DNA of 64,000 nucleotides from Oreohelix idahoensis (Eukaryota; Mollusca; Gastropoda; Stylommatophora; Oreohelicidae), in contig JAMPIV010016268.1 in the NCBI GenBank assembly GCA_024509875.1, positions 1 through 64,000 of the forward strand. Reading direction: 5' to 3'. A program made the translations under genes and the position numbers. The notes under the pieces are model-generated. The model worked only from the letters and a program-made list of their open reading frames with translations, was not told where the DNA came from and made no database searches. Shown one piece after another: positions 58,877 through 64,000 of this stretch (positions are counted from its first letter, which is position 1; every line of letters starts with the position of its first letter).

Positions 58877-59644
58877 CTTTTAAAGAAATAGAACCTTTAA
58901 AAAAGCAGTTGTCCATCACGTGTGATTTCTTCTCAGATATTTACTGCACGGTCGTTCATGTAATGCATAACGCATTATATTTTGATTAGACCGAGACTAA
59001 ATATAAACCGATGGGGTAGGAAATTGAAACATAGATTCGCTTTTCAAAAATTTATGTTTAAATGTTCTTTGCCATGTAAAATCATTTTCTGGTTATGCAT
59101 GTTGCACCATGGTCTGTAGGAGCTTAAAAATAGAATCAAGGAAGTATTTGAATATACGGTCAACAGCATCGAGTAAAAGTACGACACTTCATTTATTTGA
59201 TAACCACACTATCTTTAAAGACGACACAAATATAAATTATCAAACATAAATAACAATTATACTGTGAATAACCATCTTGTTTACTAACCTATCTTTTTCA
59301 TCATTTAACATTAAACTAATCAGTTTTTAAACATATATGCATGTTGAAAGTATAATTAATGATTAATTACATAAAATTTTTACTACTTACTGAATTCATA
59401 TGGTATTTATTTCGGTTTTGTTTTTTGTGTGTGAACTAATCTTGTCTTTTTATAAAACACCAGACGATTTTCATATATATATAACTAGATACGTCTTTAG
59501 AATAATTGCTTGCCACACTATTTCACTGCATTATTTATTTACGCTTATGTTAGTAATATATAAACAGTAGAAACATGTAGTCCACTTTTATTTTGGAATA
59601 TTGTGAGAAGTGACTAGTAAGAACACACTAGTGTACAAACCAAT
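58877..59644. other. AT-rich non-coding stretch
   Basis: Nothing recognised. Confidence 0.4.
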
Positions 59645-59765
59645 CGGTGTAGACAGAATAACAAAGGGAAAAGATCCTATACATTCTGGCACCACGACAT
59701 GTCGGTGCAGATAAGAATAACAAAGGGAGAAAAGATCCTACACATTCTGGCACCACGACATGAAT
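59645..59765 (+). repeat. About 58-bp tandem duplication
   Basis: AGAATAACAAAGGGA then AAAGATCCTA.ACATTCTGGC and ACCACGACATG occur twice in a row. Confidence 0.85.
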
Positions 59766-60827
59766 GAAAGTTACAAATATATTCATCAACAGAGCTGAGG
59801 ACCGGAAGCTATAGAGAGAGACATTTTTGCGTACGCTAGTCGCTCTTCGCTTCATTATATCAGCTATATTTAACCGTTGTACTAGCCATGTAATTGAAGT
59901 ACCAACGTCTTGACATAACAGCAACAGAATCCGTTAAAACAATTCCTTTTATCACAAGCTATCTAGATAATTTAATATAAAAAGCAAGATACATGTCTTG
60001 CGTTGAGTTTCTTTTTTCGCGTGTATAATCATATTCCAACATTAGACAACTCATACTGTAAAAACCTCTTATGGACGGACCTCATTTTTAACGGATTTCG
60101 GAAATTACGAATGAAATCTGTTGGTATGTAAATTAGCGAAGCGCCGCTAAGATGGTGGACATTGAGTCGCGCGCAAAATCTTTGCTTGACACTCGCGTGG
60201 AGCCAATTGTGTGTATTGTTTTTCCTCACACTGTGTTACTGGTTTGCCAACTTCTTGGCTGTATATACATAATTCAGAAGCATGGACCATAGGCATTATC
60301 GAAACACCTACTCCACCTATTAGTCTGTTCATTAGAGGGTGAACAGTATTTTTACGTATGCACCATTCTGTGATATGTCCTACCTAATCTACATAAAGTT
60401 TATGGTACTTGATGCTTTCACTATGTCTGCGGTCCCTAATTTGTGTGAAAATTATTTATGCGACATTTGGACACGTTTGATTAGCTCTAATTTATGGAGC
60501 TGCCATGCAGAGGTCCACATAACTCTTTGATAAAACTGGTTGTGAACAGTTCAAATCAGCGAGCGATAGTGAGACGGGATTACAACGTCCCGGATGTAGG
60601 CGAAAATGGAACACGGCGCGCGGAAAGGTGGTAGGATGGGGGTGCTGGGGAGTATGAGGGAAAGGGAGAGAAGCGTCGAAGACAGTCACTGAAAGAAAGT
60701 AGAATGTGTATGTATGCGACTATACAAGATGAGAGAGTTTGGAAATGAGTGCGAAAATCCTTTTTAAAAAAGCATTTAATTTTTTTTTTTTTATGTATTA
60801 CTGAGTGAATTGAAAGGTAAAGGTATT
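59766..60827. other. Non-coding stretch
   Basis: Short unrelated open frames only. Confidence 0.4.
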
Positions 60828-60965
60828 GTCGCTGGTTGCCTTCCCTGCTCTACAATAATGGTCCAATACTGGCCAAGCTCCAAGTAAAAGATGAGGGTTT
60901 TCAAACGTTTCAACCTTCGGTCAAGATTACTCTTGGCGGAGATATAAATAGTAGGGAATCTCACA
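60828..60965 (+). repeat. Dispersed repeat family V, copy 2
   Basis: Contains GGTTGCCTTCCCTGCTCTAC, ACTGGCCAAGCTCCAAG and CAAGATTACTCTTGGCGGAG, matching 38872-39010. Confidence 0.55.
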
Positions 60966-61330
60966 GGAATTTATAGAAAGACAAGTATAACAACTGAGAT
61001 CATCTAAGCTGTTATAAACTTATTTTTCTCCGCTCCTTCTGTGAGGAAAGGTTTTCACTCGTGTTTTAGGAGCCCCCAACTGAAGATGATTCAGCAAAAT
61101 ATTAATTTAATAGCTCTATATGGTTATGTATTTCAAAAACTGGGTCATACGGGTGCAGACATAAAATTCACTCAGTATAGATTAATTCAACTCTAGATTT
61201 ATATTTACATATAAACAGGTTTAATAAACAGTTATTGGTTTAACAGAGTAAAATAAATAAAGTGGTTTTATCAAAACAAAACAATTAGATTTATTTGAAG
61301 ATTTTAATTGTAAGTGGATAAGAGAACAAA
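60966..61330. other. AT-rich non-coding stretch
   Basis: Nothing recognised. Confidence 0.4.
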
Positions 61331-61810
61331 TATGTTCACTTGCTGTGCCGGTGTTCTACTTAACTGATGGTGATAGATCAGTTGGAGTCTGGTTCCGCCA
61401 CTGCTGGTTCCCCAGAGGTGTTTTGACTGTTCCTTCTCCTCAGGAGTCGAGTAGTTTCGAGATCACGTTCGCTGCATTGCAGGAGTAAATGCCCAGGAAG
61501 GTTGCCGTTCCAAGTGTCCTCTAGACCCGTCTGATTTAGTTGTCTAGTGTCGACTTCTGACAACTGTTACCACAAACTGAAAAGAAACAAACGTCCCTTT
61601 TAAGTTTTATGCCTCCTGATGTAAACAGCAGGTGACCTTCTCCCCCCCCCCCCTTTTTTTCCCCCCTTCATCACTTCATCTTCCTCAGAATTGTGTCTGT
61701 TATCATTGAGCGTTAAATCTAAAGCCATTGAGTCCGATGGAAGTGTTTTAGGACAGAGGAAGGCGACAAAAGTGCCATTCTATACATACATAAATATACA
61801 TATAAAATTT
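61331..61810 (+). repeat. Dispersed repeat family U, copy 2
   Basis: Matches 23050-23480 block by block, including GCATTGCAGGAGTAAATGCC, ATGCCTCCTGATGTAAAC and GGTGACCTTC. Contains a C/T homopolymer patch near 61640-61665. Confidence 0.5.
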
Positions 61811-61847
61811 ACTAAAGTGTTGATATGATATATAGCCTATATGATGT

Positions 61848-61990
61848 TATCATCATCCACCCCCTGCTCCCTATGGAGCTTGGGGCTACCTTTGCTATTG
61901 GTCGTTTGTGAGGAAACCCGCACGAGGCAGTCACCAGCTCTTGCAGCGGTGGTGGTTTATGTGGCAAGTTAGTTTGTATGATGAGATTCT
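61848..61990 (-). repeat. Family R repeat, inverted
   Basis: The complement has the 3' hairpin GCTCCATAGGGAGC with a GATGATGAT tail, plus blocks matching CTGCAAGAGC and CTTGC. A LINE fragment of the same tail type adjoins it. Confidence 0.5.
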
Positions 61991-62300
61991 CTTCTCTTCC
62001 ATATGTGTTTTCGATCTCCTTCTACCTCCCTTACCAAGTGGATTCCCAAAACGGACTGCCTTGTAATACCATCAGCAAGTTTCCTCACTGAGCCTCTACC
62101 GATCGCCAGCGCTTTCTTCTCGTCTTTTGTTTCGCTGGCACATATGTGATTCTTGTCATTACTTCTACAATGGTGATCTTGCCATTTACCAGTTCAATCC
62201 TACCTGCTGTAACGCAAGCATCCGTTAATGAAAGTCTAACTTCTTTATTGCTGTTTTAGTTGCTGTCCATGTTCGAAGTCCATACAATTTGACTAGCTGT
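61990..62300 (-). pseudogene. LINE C-terminal fragment, decayed
   Basis: On the minus strand broken frames show LVKLYGLRTWTATKTA-like and FGNPLGKGGRRRSKTHMEE-like blocks, equivalent to the region at 9060-9340. Several stops and shifts. Confidence 0.55.
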
Positions 62301-62529
62301 ATATTTGAGTTTGAAGATTCTGATTTAAAAAAAAAAAATTTTTTAAATATTATCACTGTTTTTCGTTTTCTCATTCTTAATTTCCGTCCATAATTTACAA
62401 CATTTCTTATACTGGCAGTTTTTTTTTTTTCTTTTCAGCTATGAGTAAAATATTGTCTGCATGTTGAGTCTTCTTTATTGCATTTCTCTTTTATAAACAT
62501 AAGCAGGTGCAGTTGTAATTTACTTGTAC

Positions 62530-62765
<236 letters not shown>

Positions 62766-63179
62766 TACATATATATGTATACACAGACAAACATTTGCAT
62801 GTGCAATTTGTACGAACCCTGCTTGACATATATAATTATTATCACCTGCTGTTATAATTTCTTTAACTCTGTGCTGTGATTAAAGGTCTTCACTTTATGA
62901 AGTCTAATTTATGGCTGCAGATTTTTACAAGTGAAGAGTTCCATTTACTTTTTTCTTTGCTCAACAACATTGTGCGCAGCTAACATAGCAGCTACACAAC
63001 GGTGCCCACAACATGTAAGCGCAAGATAAAAGGTAAAGATAGCCCCCATTCCAGATACTGCCTCAGGGAAGGGAAGTGTTAGAGAACATAAATACTAGGT
63101 CTCATCGTTATGAGGTGGGGATGAGCGGTTCCCGTCCTCTGCTTTTGCCTTGCGTAACCCAAGAGCAGAGCCAGGTACC
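62766..63179. other. Non-coding flank of the second T copy
   Basis: Mostly AT-rich. 63030-63175 has AAAAGGTAAAGATAGCCCCC and GAGCGGTTCCCGTCCTCTGC, possibly another dispersed repeat, with no second copy seen here. Confidence 0.4.
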
Positions 63180-64000
63180 TGTGGTGAAGTGGGATGTTAT
63201 AAATATTTATAGGGGGCTTAGTGTACTGACTGAGATCAGCTGTGAAGGTATCTATATCTATTAAGAGTAGTGTATTATAGATAACCTTACTTGCTACCAC
63301 ATAACTCTATATCTCAGTCAGAATTATTCTGGAATAGTGTGATGCTACGTTATGTGTCTAGGGTATGTGTATGATGAAGTGTAAGTCACAACAACAGACA
63401 GATAAACAATTTAATGTAATCCACTACTCTTGACAACACTGTGACACTCACATACATATAACACTCTATGAGAATATCTTAAAGGAGGCACTGATAACTT
63501 TCAAATAACAATATGTATTCATTACTGGCATGAATGAATATGTGTCCTGATTCAACTACAAGGGAATCAGGAATCACAATCAATTTAAATTACAAGTTAT
63601 GTACAGAATGTATTTAATATGAATATTGTAGTGACTTATATTATTACAAATGTTCTATGTGTGTCAGTTGTGTAGTAGTAAAATGAGGTAATACTGGTTT
63701 TGTTTTGTTCAAGCTCTGTTGGTATTTGTCATCATGACTTCAATAGTTTGTCTTTAGGGACTAGTATTGGAGATGTTCACAGTTCCTGATTTTAAGACAA
63801 GTAAATTCCCCTCTTAATGTTAATTTTACAAAGTCAGTTCAAGATGAGGGGACATAATGTTGAGCTCAGCTGGCCAAGTTAGCTTATCTGGCGTGATGGC
63901 GGCAGGAAAGGACTCCTCTGCTCGAATTCTCCTCTGGGCTCTGGAGACACCTCACTGATAGCTAAAAGGACCAAGGAGTATGCTGTCCGACACTGGATTC
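63180..64000 (+). mobile_element. Element T, second copy, cut by window end
   Basis: Begins TGTGGTGAAGTGGGATG and stays collinear with 15264-16090 to the last base (CAAGGAGTATGCTGTCC near the end). It has scattered substitutions and small gaps. The right end and duplication lie outside the window; the five bases before it are GTACC. Confidence 0.85.

Overview
This window reads as invertebrate nuclear DNA that is almost entirely transposable elements and simple repeats. I recognise no host gene, no rRNA gene and no intact tRNA gene. The sequence is AT-rich and carries long (TA)n, (CT)n and (TCTA/TCTG)n microsatellites. It also holds LTR elements, Penelope-like and LINE-type retroelements, a mariner, foldback MITEs and tRNA-derived SINE pieces. 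This mix suggests a lophotrochozoan, most likely a mollusc. That is inference; nothing here fixes the species.

The dominant content is three copies of one Ty3/gypsy-type LTR retrotransposon, called A, B and C below. Their polyprotein order is gag - Cys motif - protease - integrase - reverse transcriptase - RNase H. Integrase therefore lies BEFORE reverse transcriptase, as in Ty1/copia, while every domain is Ty3/gypsy-like. This matches the Gmr1-like group. Copy A (from 11168, + strand) has a SINE in its 5' LTR, a 2.4-kb TG...CA element (T) inside gag and a LINE fragment in its 3' LTR. Copy B (32102-36364, - strand) has one uninterrupted 1420-codon reading frame with all catalytic residues. 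Its gag 5' part lies next to it on the opposite strand, followed by a Penelope-like fragment. Copy C (46721-54386, + strand) is complete from LTR to LTR with a GCCGG target duplication. Its LTRs differ by roughly 1%, but the start of gag is missing and the frame carries five small indels.

Region by region: 1-2.5 kb is a degenerate Cys-rich multicopy gene between diverged inverted repeats. 3-5.1 kb holds SINE tails, microsatellite and a LINE endonuclease fragment. 6.6-7.9 kb is a dead mariner with TIRs and TA duplication. 8.9-9.5 kb is a LINE C-terminus. 10.4-11.2 kb is an inverted pair of a short repeat (family R) around a TA array. 11.2-23 kb is copy A. 23-29.9 kb is small repeats, a hAT-like non-autonomous element, a MITE and a local duplication. 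30-37.6 kb is copy B plus the Penelope-like element. 38-46.7 kb is LINE fragments, SINEs and tandem arrays, including a 1.7-kb array of a 22-bp unit. 46.7-54.4 kb is copy C. 54.4-63.2 kb is LINE fragments and repeats. 63.18 kb to the end is the start of a second copy of T.

The features interact mainly by nesting. Several insertions carry visible target duplications (mariner TA; SINE 12 bp; LINE 12 bp; T 5 bp; copy C 5 bp), so their order of arrival can be read. The LINE C-terminal fragments and family R share a small 3' hairpin and tail, suggesting R uses that LINE's machinery. Boundaries marked approximate were read by eye.
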